Shown: in pieces, positions 1 to 5,069 of the stretch | Position numbering within the stretch: the stretch's first letter is position 1 | Layout of the letters: each line of letters starts with the position of its first letter | Origin: Candidatus Sulfotelmatobacter sp. | Lineage (GTDB): Bacteria; Acidobacteriota; Terriglobia; Terriglobales; SbA1 | Length of the DNA stretch: 5,974 nt | Assembly (NCBI GenBank): GCA_030151135.1 | Contig: JASLEQ010000560.1 | Span: 1 to 5,974 of the forward strand | Direction of reading: 5' to 3' | Translations under genes and position numbers: made by a program | The notes under the pieces: generated by a model | What the model saw: only the letters and a program-made list of their open reading frames with translations | What the model was told of the DNA's origin: nothing | Database searches by the model: none

Positions 1-185
1 GGTGCTTTTTCGAGATAGCGGACCCCATTGATGTGGAGCGTCACATAGTCGTGCGTAACGTACATTTCCCGCGCTGCTTCTGCGTGGCTGCTGTCAGCGT
101 CATCCAGCAATGGCGGGGAAAATAAAGATGCCAGATAAACGGCGGCGAATATCAACAAGAGTCCCAGATAAGATACCGCTCGCAT
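1..185 (-). CDS. GT39 (ArnT/PMT-type) membrane glycosyltransferase, N-terminal fragment, cut by window edge
   Basis: Only the first 61 codons are present; the gene continues past base 1. Residues 5-21 form a hydrophobic first transmembrane helix. They are followed by LLDDADSSHAEAAREM (26-41) and then HDYVTLHINGVRYLEKA (45-61). This matches the start of ArnT/dolichyl-phosphate-mannose-type GT39 enzymes, whose first periplasmic loop has acidic residues just before an AExxREM-like stretch and a later G-x-RYxEKP segment. The family moves sugars from polyprenyl-phosphate carriers to lipid A, protein or other envelope acceptors; the acceptor cannot be told here. I chose the ATG at 185. A GTG at 197 is in frame and would add four residues. 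Neither has a strong Shine-Dalgarno sequence. It lies 122 bp downstream of the cytochrome/copper gene on the same strand and could be read through from it or have its own promoter. Family call fairly sure, substrate unknown. Confidence 0.8.
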   Translation of the reverse strand, partial: MRAVSYLGLLLIFAAVYLASLFSPPLLDDADSSHAEAAREMYVTHDYVTLHINGVRYLEKA

Positions 186-307
186 CCGGGCGGACACTCT
201 ACATTCGTCTTCAGAGATTGTTGGCGTGAAAGTGGAACTCAATGGGAGTGGCCCTGTCCAAGGGTACAAAGTATAAGGGGCACCCGCAAGCTACACCTCT
301 GATTCGG
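186..307. other. Intergenic gap between the cytochrome/copper gene and the GT39 gene
   Basis: This 122-bp stretch has no convincing gene. Downstream of the cytochrome stop (minus strand) I see no hairpin with a T-tract, so there is no evident terminator; the best local stem is only CCCT/AGGG with a 5-nt loop near 253-264. The gap contains an 11-bp motif (262-272) repeated at 5026-5036. A promoter for the GT39 gene may lie here, but I could not find a convincing -35/-10 pair. Confidence 0.5.
262..272 (-). repeat. Copy 1 of the 11-bp intergenic motif ACTTTGTACCC
   Basis: On the minus strand the sequence is ACTTTGTACCC followed by TTG. A second exact copy is at 5026-5036, followed by CTG, giving 13 of 14 matching bases. 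This copy lies 76 nt upstream of the GT39 ATG at 185. The other lies 71 nt upstream of the DedA start in the same orientation. Some 11-bp repeats are expected by chance in a window this size, so the interest comes from the shared intergenic location, orientation and spacing. Confidence 0.35.
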
Positions 308-1636
308 TCAATTTGTGGCGGGAGCAGCTTTTCGCCTCTGGAAAAATTGCCATTTATCCATTGCAGAGGGTACAGCGACGTCGAAAAACCCGACCATCAT
401 CTCATCTGTGGTCTGGTCTCCCCATACGACCGTCTTCGTCGGGTCGGGATTGTGAGGATTGTTTTTTGAGTTGTCGTACCAAGCCACCGCACGCAGCTTA
501 GTTTCCGCTCTCAGAAATCGAGGGACTGCAAGTCTGTAACTTAACTGCCAATGAAAGTGGTAATTGACCCGAAGCAGGACTTCGATGCTGCCATCCTCGT
601 GAACAAGGTCGTATTCGAATCGCTTACCCCTTAGGTGCATATGGGGAAAGAAGCTCAATAAGGTTGCGTCGTTGGGAAGCGTTCCCTGCAGCTGAACGCG
701 AAAGTTGTCTGCGCCCGGAGGAATCATAAAGGCGTGATCGTTCAACTGCAGGGTGATCACCCGCTGCTTCGGAGGATTTCTTGCGAACACCATTCCGATG
801 CTGGTTTGATCTTCCGCCGCCGTTCCGTTCGTGGTGTAGTGCATTTGAAACACGAGATCAGAACGTGCCGGGATGAATTTCGCCATACCGTCCGGCCATT
901 CGTCGGGTGAGCTCCCCGGAGCGTATACAAGGAGCAGGTCGCTCGTAGTCTCGTGCGCTTGGCGTCTTTCAGCGGGATCAGTCAAGCTAGAAGCAGTGAA
1001 CGGCCGGCCTACCGGGGCATGTCGCAACCATTCTGAATGTGGAGGGCGAATGTATACCACCGCATGGTGCACGTGCGTGGGACTACCCGGGCGAAACTCT
1101 GACATTTGCACCCATCGGTCCTCCATGAAATTCGTCGGAACAATTTCATAGGTGTAGTCGATTTCACCTTCCGACGGAATTCGCACCGGTCTGGGCATTC
1201 TCGCGACAAGATCAGGTTGAGGAATCGCCCAACCGGTGGACCAGCGACGTGGAGACGGAGCATCGGTTTCCTTTCCCGCGGGAGTACCGTTCATCGCCCA
1301 CGTTGAGAGCAGCGCAATCTGCTCGTCTGTGAGAGAAGGATCGTTCGAGAAGTGACCAAACCTGGGATCCGCAAACCAAGGGGGCATCATTCTGGTTTGG
1401 GTTGCATGAGCGATGGCGCTCGCCCAAGGGCGAGTTTGGTCATAAGTGACCAACGGCATAGGCGCAATCTCGCCTGCTCGATGACAATTTTGACAATGAT
1501 CTTGCAGGATCGGCAGAACATCTTTATAGAAAGTAGCTGCCGGTGGCGCAGCTTCTCGTACCGGCGGGCTGCATTGCAGCCATATCGCACCGGCCAATGT
1601 AGAACTGAAAGCAGCGAGAACAAGTGCGACGCGCAT
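308..1636 (-). CDS. Secreted c-type cytochrome fused to a copper type II, ascorbate-dependent monooxygenase-like (PHM/DBM) domain
   Basis: The 442-residue product starts with a hydrophobic, probably Sec-type signal (about 1-20). Next is a small cytochrome c domain: FYKDVLPILQ, the heme motif CQNCH (C48, C51, H52) and RMMPPW (82-87), where M83 or M84 is the likely distal heme ligand. Residues about 140-425 resemble the two-domain PHM/dopamine beta-monooxygenase fold. All expected copper ligands can be seen: HH in HVHHAVVYI (H190, H191) and QMHY (H266) for the first copper, then HMH (H332, H334) and DEM (M413) for the second. The family uses O2 and two coppers to hydroxylate C-H bonds; whether this bacterial fusion does so is inference, and its substrate is unknown. 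It should act outside the cytoplasmic membrane. I prefer the ATG at 1636 because it forms TGATG with the upstream stop; a TTG at 1639 is also in frame. A GGAG at 1654-1651 sits 14 nt away, rather far. Confidence 0.85.
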   Translation of the reverse strand: MRVALVLAAFSSTLAGAIWLQCSPPVREAAPPAATFYKDVLPILQDHCQNCHRAGEIAPMPLVTYDQTRPWASAIAHATQTRMMPPWFADPRFGHFSNDPSLTDEQIALLSTWAMNGTPAGKETDAPSPRRWSTGWAIPQPDLVARMPRPVRIPSEGEIDYTYEIVPTNFMEDRWVQMSEFRPGSPTHVHHAVVYIRPPHSEWLRHAPVGRPFTASSLTDPAERRQAHETTSDLLLVYAPGSSPDEWPDGMAKFIPARSDLVFQMHYTTNGTAAEDQTSIGMVFARNPPKQRVITLQLNDHAFMIPPGADNFRVQLQGTLPNDATLLSFFPHMHLRGKRFEYDLVHEDGSIEVLLRVNYHFHWQLSYRLAVPRFLRAETKLRAVAWYDNSKNNPHNPDPTKTVVWGDQTTDEMMVGFFDVAVPSAMDKWQFFQRRKAAPATN

Positions 1637-2349
1637 CAAGTTCGTAAAAACTCCAGCGTGAGCGCCCAGGATTGGCTGGCAGCGTCAGGATTGTAAGCAC
1701 TTCGTTCATTGCAGAAGAATGCATGTTCTGCCGTCCAGAAGACCGCATTGACATATGTTTTCCGCTCGGTCTCGAGAGCGTCGATGACGGCATTACGGTG
1801 CTCACGGGTAATGTGTTTATCCCGCCCTCCCCAGATCAGCAATGCTGGGCTATGCAGCCTCGATGCGCGATCGAGCAGGCCTGGCGCAATTCCTCCGCCA
1901 TAGTAGGAAACCGCTGCGCGCATGGGTATGACCGAATTGGCCAGAAATGATATGCGGCCACCCATACAAAATCCAACGCACGATATGCGATCAGCTCGGA
2001 CACTCGGTTGTGAGGATAGCCAGTCATAAGTAGCTCGAATATCTAGTTCGGCGCCTTCGTTCGTCACTGCCTGATAGTGTGGCTTCACAGAATCGAAATC
2101 TTTGTAATCGCCTTCGAATCCTTGGGGAGCTGTGCGATGGAAGAGCTCTGGAGCTATCGCGCAATATCCTTGCGCGGCAAACCGATCTGCCACATCGCGA
2201 ATGTGAGAATTGACCCCGAACGCCTCCTGAAAAACCATAAGTCCTGGTTGAGCACTCGGTCCCTTCGGACGCGTCGTATATGCCCCCATCCGCGTGCCGT
2301 CAGCTACCTCGATTTCCACTTTTTCTCTTACGATTTCGTTCTCGTTCAC
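1636..2349 (-). CDS. Dienelactone hydrolase family protein (alpha/beta hydrolase)
   Basis: The 237-residue length is typical of the family. The catalytic triad is complete with near-reference spacing: C128 in the nucleophile elbow GFCMGG, D177 in GGRDKHI and H209 in TAEHAF. E42 in QEAFGVN matches the glutamate that interacts with the nucleophilic cysteine in Pseudomonas dienelactone hydrolase (C123, D171, H202, E36). Characterised members open lactone rings such as dienelactone in chloroaromatic degradation, but many homologues have other or unknown ester substrates, so the true substrate is open. No signal peptide is seen, so it is probably cytoplasmic. The start is GTG at 2349, supported by AAGGAAG 8 nt upstream and by an in-frame TGA further up with no ATG between. 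Its TGA overlaps the ATG of the heme/copper protein by one base, indicating an operon and likely translational coupling. Confidence 0.9.
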   Translation of the reverse strand: MNENEIVREKVEIEVADGTRMGAYTTRPKGPSAQPGLMVFQEAFGVNSHIRDVADRFAAQGYCAIAPELFHRTAPQGFEGDYKDFDSVKPHYQAVTNEGAELDIRATYDWLSSQPSVRADRISCVGFCMGGRISFLANSVIPMRAAVSYYGGGIAPGLLDRASRLHSPALLIWGGRDKHITREHRNAVIDALETERKTYVNAVFWTAEHAFFCNERSAYNPDAASQSWALTLEFLRT

Positions 2350-2357
2350 AAGCTGTT

Positions 2358-2364
2358 CTTCCTT
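2358..2364 (-). promoter_or_regulatory. Shine-Dalgarno site that fixes the GTG start of the dienelactone hydrolase
   Basis: On the minus strand AAGGAAG lies 8 nt before GTG at 2349. It is the best ribosome binding site in this gap and supports the GTG over any other start. Confidence 0.65.
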
Positions 2365-2435
2365 AGGCCTGCTTCAAGTCTCGCACAAAGACCGAGGTGA
2401 TGGTGACCCACCACACAGCAGATTTCGGATAAAAG

Positions 2436-2444
2436 TGCTAAATT
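2436..2444 (+). promoter_or_regulatory. Candidate extended -10 promoter for hemE
   Basis: TGCTAAATT fits TGn followed by a 4-of-6 match to TATAAT, with no recognisable -35. Transcription would begin about 7 nt later, around 2451, almost at the hemE ATG (2454). This fits the absence of a Shine-Dalgarno sequence and would make the mRNA nearly leaderless. An alternative -10, GATAAA at 2428-2433, would give a leader of about 14 nt. Confidence 0.3.
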
Positions 2445-2453
2445 CAACAGTTT

Positions 2454-3497
2454 ATGTCTGCCCCAAATTCGAACTTCGTCGGTGCCTGCAAGTCGCAGCC
2501 GGTTGACCGCACACCTGTTTGGTTCATGCGCCAAGCCGGACGCTACATGCCTGAGTACCGCGCCATCCGCAAGCAACATTCGTTGTTGGAAATCTGCAAG
2601 AAACCCGCACTCGCCGCTCAGGTAACGATCGAAGCGGCCGAAATCCTCGGCGTCGATGCCGCGATCATCTTTGCGGATCTGCTCCTTCCGCTTGAAGTTA
2701 TGGGGCTGCCGTTTCATTTCTCGGCGGGCGAGGGTCCAATTATCGAAAAGCCAGTGAGAAACAAAGAAGACGTTTCCCGCCTCCGCACGGATCGTTGGTC
2801 CGAGTTAGGGTACGTTTCAGAGGCGGTAGCCCTCGTGGCCAAGCATTTCCAGGACCGGGTTCCGGTCATCGGTTTCTGCGGAGCGCCCTTCACGCTTGCG
2901 AGTTACATGATCGAGGGCGGAGGTTCACGGAACTACGTTCACGCCAAAAAAATGATGTACAACCAACCCGAAGACTGGAACGCTCTCATGGGAAAACTCG
3001 TTGCTGTGACCTCCGCATACTCCATGGAACAGGTCCGTGCTGGCGCCGATACGCTCCAGATTTTCGACAGTTGGGTGGGTTGCCTCAGCGTAGAGGACTA
3101 CCGCCGATATGTTCTCCCCCATATCAAAGGCATGGTGCAAGAATTAAAGAAGACGGGTGTACCTATCATCTATTTCGGCACTGACAGTGCAACTTTGTTG
3201 TCCGCCATGAAGGAAACCGGCGCTGATGTGATTGGTTTAGATTGGCGGATCCCGCTAGATCAGGGTTGGGAACTCATTGGACACAAAACAGCCGTACAAG
3301 GAAATCTTGATCCCGTGTTGCTGTTTGCAGATTGGAAAGAATTAAAGGACCGCGCAGGGGACCTCATGCGCCGAGCCGGAGGGCGTCCGGGACACATTTT
3401 CAACCTGGGGCATGGAATTCTGCCCGAAACTCCAGTGGAGAATGTGAAAAGTCTGGCGCGATTCGTGCAGGAATATACTGCCGCACCTTCTGAATAA
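2454..3497 (+). CDS. hemE: Uroporphyrinogen decarboxylase (HemE)
   Basis: HemE decarboxylates the four acetate side chains of uroporphyrinogen III to give coproporphyrinogen III in cytoplasmic heme biosynthesis. The 347-residue length is usual. The N-terminal signature PVWFMRQAGRYMPEY (21-35) includes the substrate-binding R26 and R30. D75 in IIFADLLLPLEVMG corresponds to the catalytic Asp86 of human UROD, Y151 in APFTLASYMIEGGGS to Tyr164, S206 in FDSW to Ser219 and H320 in GHGILPETP to His339. The ATG at 2454 is the first possible start, since an in-frame TAA lies at 2439-2441 and the next ATG would remove part of the signature. There is no Shine-Dalgarno sequence before it. No other heme gene is adjacent, so it appears to stand alone in this window, divergent from the dienelactone hydrolase. 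It would supply the heme pathway on which the nearby c-type cytochrome ultimately depends, but that link is general rather than operonic. Confidence 0.98.
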   Translation: MSAPNSNFVGACKSQPVDRTPVWFMRQAGRYMPEYRAIRKQHSLLEICKKPALAAQVTIEAAEILGVDAAIIFADLLLPLEVMGLPFHFSAGEGPIIEKPVRNKEDVSRLRTDRWSELGYVSEAVALVAKHFQDRVPVIGFCGAPFTLASYMIEGGGSRNYVHAKKMMYNQPEDWNALMGKLVAVTSAYSMEQVRAGADTLQIFDSWVGCLSVEDYRRYVLPHIKGMVQELKKTGVPIIYFGTDSATLLSAMKETGADVIGLDWRIPLDQGWELIGHKTAVQGNLDPVLLFADWKELKDRAGDLMRRAGGRPGHIFNLGHGILPETPVENVKSLARFVQEYTAAPSE

Positions 3498-3517
3498 CGC
3501 CGATAATACGCTCGGCG
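3498..3517 (+). terminator. Weak hairpin right after hemE
   Basis: CGCCGA (3498-3503) and TCGGCG (3512-3517) form a 6-bp stem with an 8-nt loop starting immediately after the hemE TAA. No T-tract follows, so as an intrinsic terminator it is poor; it could instead protect the mRNA 3' end. Confidence 0.25.
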
Positions 3518-3706
3518 CAGCACGGCTTCAGTTCGTCGGATGTTAAGTAGTGCGGCGCAACTTCAGACTGGCGTTTAGCCTTGACCTCATCGAAAACGCA
3601 TTAGCTTTGGCTCTCGGAGAGGTCATTGCCAACAATGGTGCAGCCTGACGGTTCGCGAGATCCCTCTCGTGGATAATCGAATTTGCCCTCGAGCGGCTTC
3701 CTCCTC
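3518..3706. other. Non-coding gap downstream of hemE
   Basis: I see no gene with a start, ribosome site and recognisable protein on the plus strand. Short inverted repeats occur: CATTG/CAATG at 3624-3637 with a CCAA loop, and CGAGA/TCTCG at 3656-3669 with a TCCC loop. No riboswitch signature was found. A minus-strand reading frame (3762-3601) begins with a Rossmann-like RRILILGATGA but does not continue as a known fold. Confidence 0.4.
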
Positions 3707-3735
3707 TTGACGTTGGCCCCGGTAGCGCCCAGAAT
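3707..3735 (+). promoter_or_regulatory. Candidate sigma-70-type promoter for the DUF6580-like gene
   Basis: TTGACG (3707-3712, 5 of 6 to TTGACA), a 17-nt spacer and CAGAAT (3730-3735, 4 of 6 to TATAAT) fit a housekeeping promoter. Transcription would start near 3742, leaving a leader of about 19 nt that contains the Shine-Dalgarno sequence at 3750-3756. Confidence 0.35.
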
Positions 3736-3749
3736 AAGAATTCGTCTAT

Positions 3750-3756
3750 GAGGTGA
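3750..3756 (+). promoter_or_regulatory. Shine-Dalgarno site for the DUF6580-like gene
   Basis: GAGGTGA lies immediately before TTTC and the ATG at 3761, with 7 nt between the GAGG core and the start codon. It fixes this start. The site overlaps a trivial ATG-AGG-TGA mini-frame (3748-3756). Confidence 0.7.
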
Positions 3757-3760
3757 TTTC

Positions 3761-4291
3761 ATGCTGGCGTATGTGTTCTTGCTCTTTGCGGTAGCTGTGC
3801 GATTCATGCCCCATCCGATGGCTTTTACCCCTGTCGGGGCAGCGCTTCTTTTCTTCGGGTCCCGGGCGCGGCTTCGGGAAATGTGGATTCCGCTGGCGCT
3901 GCTTGCCACTTCAGATATCTTGCTAACTACTCTGGTTTATCGTTATCCGTTCAGCTGGGATCATTTTGTGACCTGGGCGTGGTATGCGAGTATGTTGGGA
4001 CTCGGTTCCACACTGAAGCAGAATTCCGGCGCGCCGCGGATCGCAGTCACAGCCCTGACGGGTTCGGTCTCCTTCTTCATAATCAGCAACTTCGCCGTCT
4101 GGGCTGCATGGGATATGTATCCGCGAACGTGGGCAGGGCTGATGACGTGCTACGAGGCAGCACTCCCTTTCTTCCGCCGAGGGGTAGAAGGAGACTTAGT
4201 ATTCACGACAATGATGTTTGGCGCCCCAGTCCTTTTGCACGCGCTGGCTGGTCGGGTTAATAGGTCAAGACACAACCCGGCATCCGTGTAA
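3761..4291 (+). CDS. Six-helix integral membrane protein, DUF6580-like
   Basis: The 176-residue product is strongly hydrophobic, with membrane segments at about 1-14, 21-33, 42-58, 66-83, 94-117 and 146-163. Conserved-looking blocks are RFMPHPMAFTPVGAA (14-28), a Ser-Asp pair in helix 3 (51-52), SNFAVW (109-114), YPRTWAGLMTCYEAALPFF (120-138) and GDLVFT (144-149). From memory this pattern fits the DUF6580 family of uncharacterised membrane proteins. The size, helix number and polar residues inside helices recall small transporter substrate-binding subunits such as ECF S components, but this is a hypothesis; no ATPase or EcfT partner gene is in the window. The start is secure because of the good ribosome site. 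The gene has its own likely promoter and ends at a strong terminator located in the convergent dedA gene, so it is probably monocistronic. Confidence 0.85.
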   Translation: MLAYVFLLFAVAVRFMPHPMAFTPVGAALLFFGSRARLREMWIPLALLATSDILLTTLVYRYPFSWDHFVTWAWYASMLGLGSTLKQNSGAPRIAVTALTGSVSFFIISNFAVWAAWDMYPRTWAGLMTCYEAALPFFRRGVEGDLVFTTMMFGAPVLLHALAGRVNRSRHNPASV

Positions 4292-4300
4292 GCGGAAGCA

Positions 4301-4954
4301 TTATCGCGGATTGGAATTGGCGGTCTCGTCTTTCGCGGAGACCGCCGATTTTCTTTTGGATCGCATGGCGAATAGCCAGATCACCAATCCGACTTCGAGA
4401 ATCGCTCCTGACATCAACATCCAATGCTGTTTGAATAACCCGCCGAAATGACTGATGATTTGCGGTCCGAACCAGAGCACCAGCACCGAGAGGACGAAGA
4501 AGCGCACGAACCGGCCCGCGAAAATCGCGACCATGAAATCGCGAAATTTCATCTCGAAAACCGCGGCACCGAGGACAAAAATCTTGAACGGCATCGGCGG
4601 CGGAAGCGTCCCCGGAAGCATCAGTGCCCAGAACTCATTGCGTTCGAATGATTTGTGGATCTTCTGAAAACGCTCTTCGCTGATGCGCTTGCGGAGCACC
4701 TTTTCCCCGCCAGCATAGCCGATCAGGTAAAGCGGGATGCTGCCGACGGCCGAACCCAGTGATGCCATGGCAACATAGAGGAGCATGCGATGCCTGTCTT
4801 GATAGACGTAACTCGCTACGATGAAATCCACGGGCATTCCGAGCAGGGCACTGTCGGCGAAGGCGATCACGAATACGCCCCAGATCCCGAGCACTTTCAT
4901 CAGCCCCAGGAGCCACGCGCTGTAGCGTGCCACGATGTGTCCGATGTTCTTCAA
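4301..4954 (-). CDS. DedA family / SNARE-associated (VTT-domain) membrane protein
   Basis: The 217-residue product has the layout of the DedA/VTT family: hydrophobic segments around 21-50, 57-81, 108-135, 138-163 and 178-197. Between them are a small-residue-rich stretch, ASLGSAVGSIPLYLIGYAGG (64-83), the re-entrant-loop-like LPGTLPPPMPFK (113-124), and GRFVRFF (147-153) with conserved arginines. Some DedA proteins flip undecaprenyl phosphate or other lipids across the cytoplasmic membrane and support envelope homeostasis; for this member the role is inferred from the family. The tail after residue 198 is short, charged and variable, and is partly encoded by the terminator of the convergent gene. 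The start is uncertain. TTG at 4954 is the first possible codon, as an in-frame TAA lies at 4966-4964. GTG at 4933 or ATG at 4900 are alternatives, and none has a clear Shine-Dalgarno sequence. Confidence 0.88.
   Translation of the reverse strand: MKNIGHIVARYSAWLLGLMKVLGIWGVFVIAFADSALLGMPVDFIVASYVYQDRHRMLLYVAMASLGSAVGSIPLYLIGYAGGEKVLRKRISEERFQKIHKSFERNEFWALMLPGTLPPPMPFKIFVLGAAVFEMKFRDFMVAIFAGRFVRFFVLSVLVLWFGPQIISHFGGLFKQHWMLMSGAILEVGLVIWLFAMRSKRKSAVSAKDETANSNPR
4315..4357 (+). terminator. Strong intrinsic terminator of the DUF6580-like gene, embedded in the 3' end of dedA
   Basis: GGCGGTCTC (4319-4327) pairs perfectly with GAGACCGCC (4338-4346) around a 10-nt loop. The stem can be extended by a G-T and three A-T pairs (4315-4318 with 4347-4350). 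GATTTTCTTTT follows, which supplies the T-tract for plus-strand transcription. It starts 24 nt after the TAA at 4289-4291. On the minus strand the stem is not followed by T's. The same bases encode about residues 202-214 of the DedA protein. Confidence 0.85.
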
Positions 4955-4978
4955 GGCAAATATTTAGTGTACGTGAAG

Positions 4979-5008
4979 TGCGAGCGGGCTCGCATGGCGT
5001 GGCCACGC
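4979..5008. repeat. Pair of adjacent perfect inverted repeats, candidate operator
   Basis: The first repeat is TGCGAGC (4979-4985) and GCTCGCA (4988-4994) around GG. The second, GCGTGGCCACGC (4997-5008), is a perfect 12-bp palindrome. Their centres are 16 bp apart, about one and a half helical turns. An outer pair, GAAGTG (4975-4980) and CACTTC (5010-5015), encloses both. No T-tract flanks them, so a terminator is unlikely; dimeric regulator sites are more plausible, but this is inference. Confidence 0.5.
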
Positions 5009-5025
5009 TCACTTCGAAATATCAG

Positions 5026-5036
5026 GGGTACAAAGT
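5026..5036 (-). repeat. Copy 2 of the 11-bp intergenic motif ACTTTGTACCC
   Basis: This is identical over 11 bp to 262-272 and in the same orientation. It lies 71 nt before the dedA TTG on the minus strand, and 8 nt before the extended -10 of the plus-strand amidohydrolase. Confidence 0.35.
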
Positions 5037-5041
5037 GCGGC

Positions 5042-5050
5042 TGATATGAT
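5042..5050 (+). promoter_or_regulatory. Extended -10 promoter for the amidohydrolase gene
   Basis: TGATATGAT is TGn plus TATGAT, a 5-of-6 match to TATAAT. No good -35 is seen 16-18 nt upstream, as is usual for extended -10 promoters. Transcription would start near 5057, giving a leader of about 13 nt with the GGAGGG ribosome site. Confidence 0.45.
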
Positions 5051-5060
5051 CGCTTGTTTC

Positions 5061-5066
5061 GGAGGG
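5061..5066 (+). promoter_or_regulatory. Shine-Dalgarno site for the amidohydrolase
   Basis: GGAGGG lies 3 nt before ATG at 5070, or 4 nt from the GGAGG core. This is slightly close but strong. It favours 5070 over the in-frame ATG at 5046, which has no ribosome site and would disrupt the signal peptide start. Confidence 0.6.
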
Positions 5067-5069
5067 TTG

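Larger units (their letters stand above)
2350..2453. promoter_or_regulatory. Divergent intergenic region between dienelactone hydrolase and hemE
   Basis: This 104-bp gap must hold promoters in both directions. It contains a near-tandem GGTGAT/GGTGAC (2396-2407) and a short inverted repeat, TGGTG (2401-2405) and CACCA (2409-2413), separated by 3 nt. These could be a small operator, but the repeat is weak. I found no good sigma-70 promoter for the minus-strand gene. Confidence 0.4.
4955..5069. promoter_or_regulatory. Divergent regulatory region between dedA and the amidohydrolase
   Basis: This 115-bp gap serves two outward-facing genes. It contains two adjacent inverted repeats (4979-4994 and 4997-5008) framed by GAAGTG (4975-4980) and CACTTC (5010-5015), one copy of the 11-bp motif (5026-5036), and an extended -10 (5042-5050). 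The AT-rich stretch at 4958-4966 lies right before the dedA TTG and may be part of its promoter. Confidence 0.55.

Noticed and set aside
251..265. Terminator after the heme/copper gene
   Set aside because: The stem has only 4 bp (CCCT/AGGG) and no T-tract on the minus strand.
242..469. Plus-strand frame of 75 codons at the 3' end of the heme/copper gene
   Set aside because: It overlaps the conserved DEM copper-ligand region encoded on the other strand and looks like an antisense shadow.
1566..1576. Possible lipoprotein signal (Cys22) in the heme/copper protein
   Set aside because: The residues before the cysteine (W-L-Q) do not fit a lipobox, so an ordinary signal peptide or membrane anchor is more likely.
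2396..2413. Operator in the hemE/hydrolase gap (GGTGAT/GGTGAC, TGGTG/CACCA)
   Set aside because: The repeats are too short and a 3-nt spacer too common by chance to claim a regulator site; mentioned only as part of the intergenic description.
3498..3760. Cobalamin or other riboswitch before the DUF6580-like gene
   Set aside because: I looked for the conserved B12-box and core segments and did not find them; only short 5-bp hairpins are present.
3601..3909. 102-codon minus-strand frame reaching into the DUF6580-like gene
   Set aside because: Its upstream half is antisense to a well-supported membrane protein; only the part from 3762 has any family-like look, and that is noted separately at low interest.
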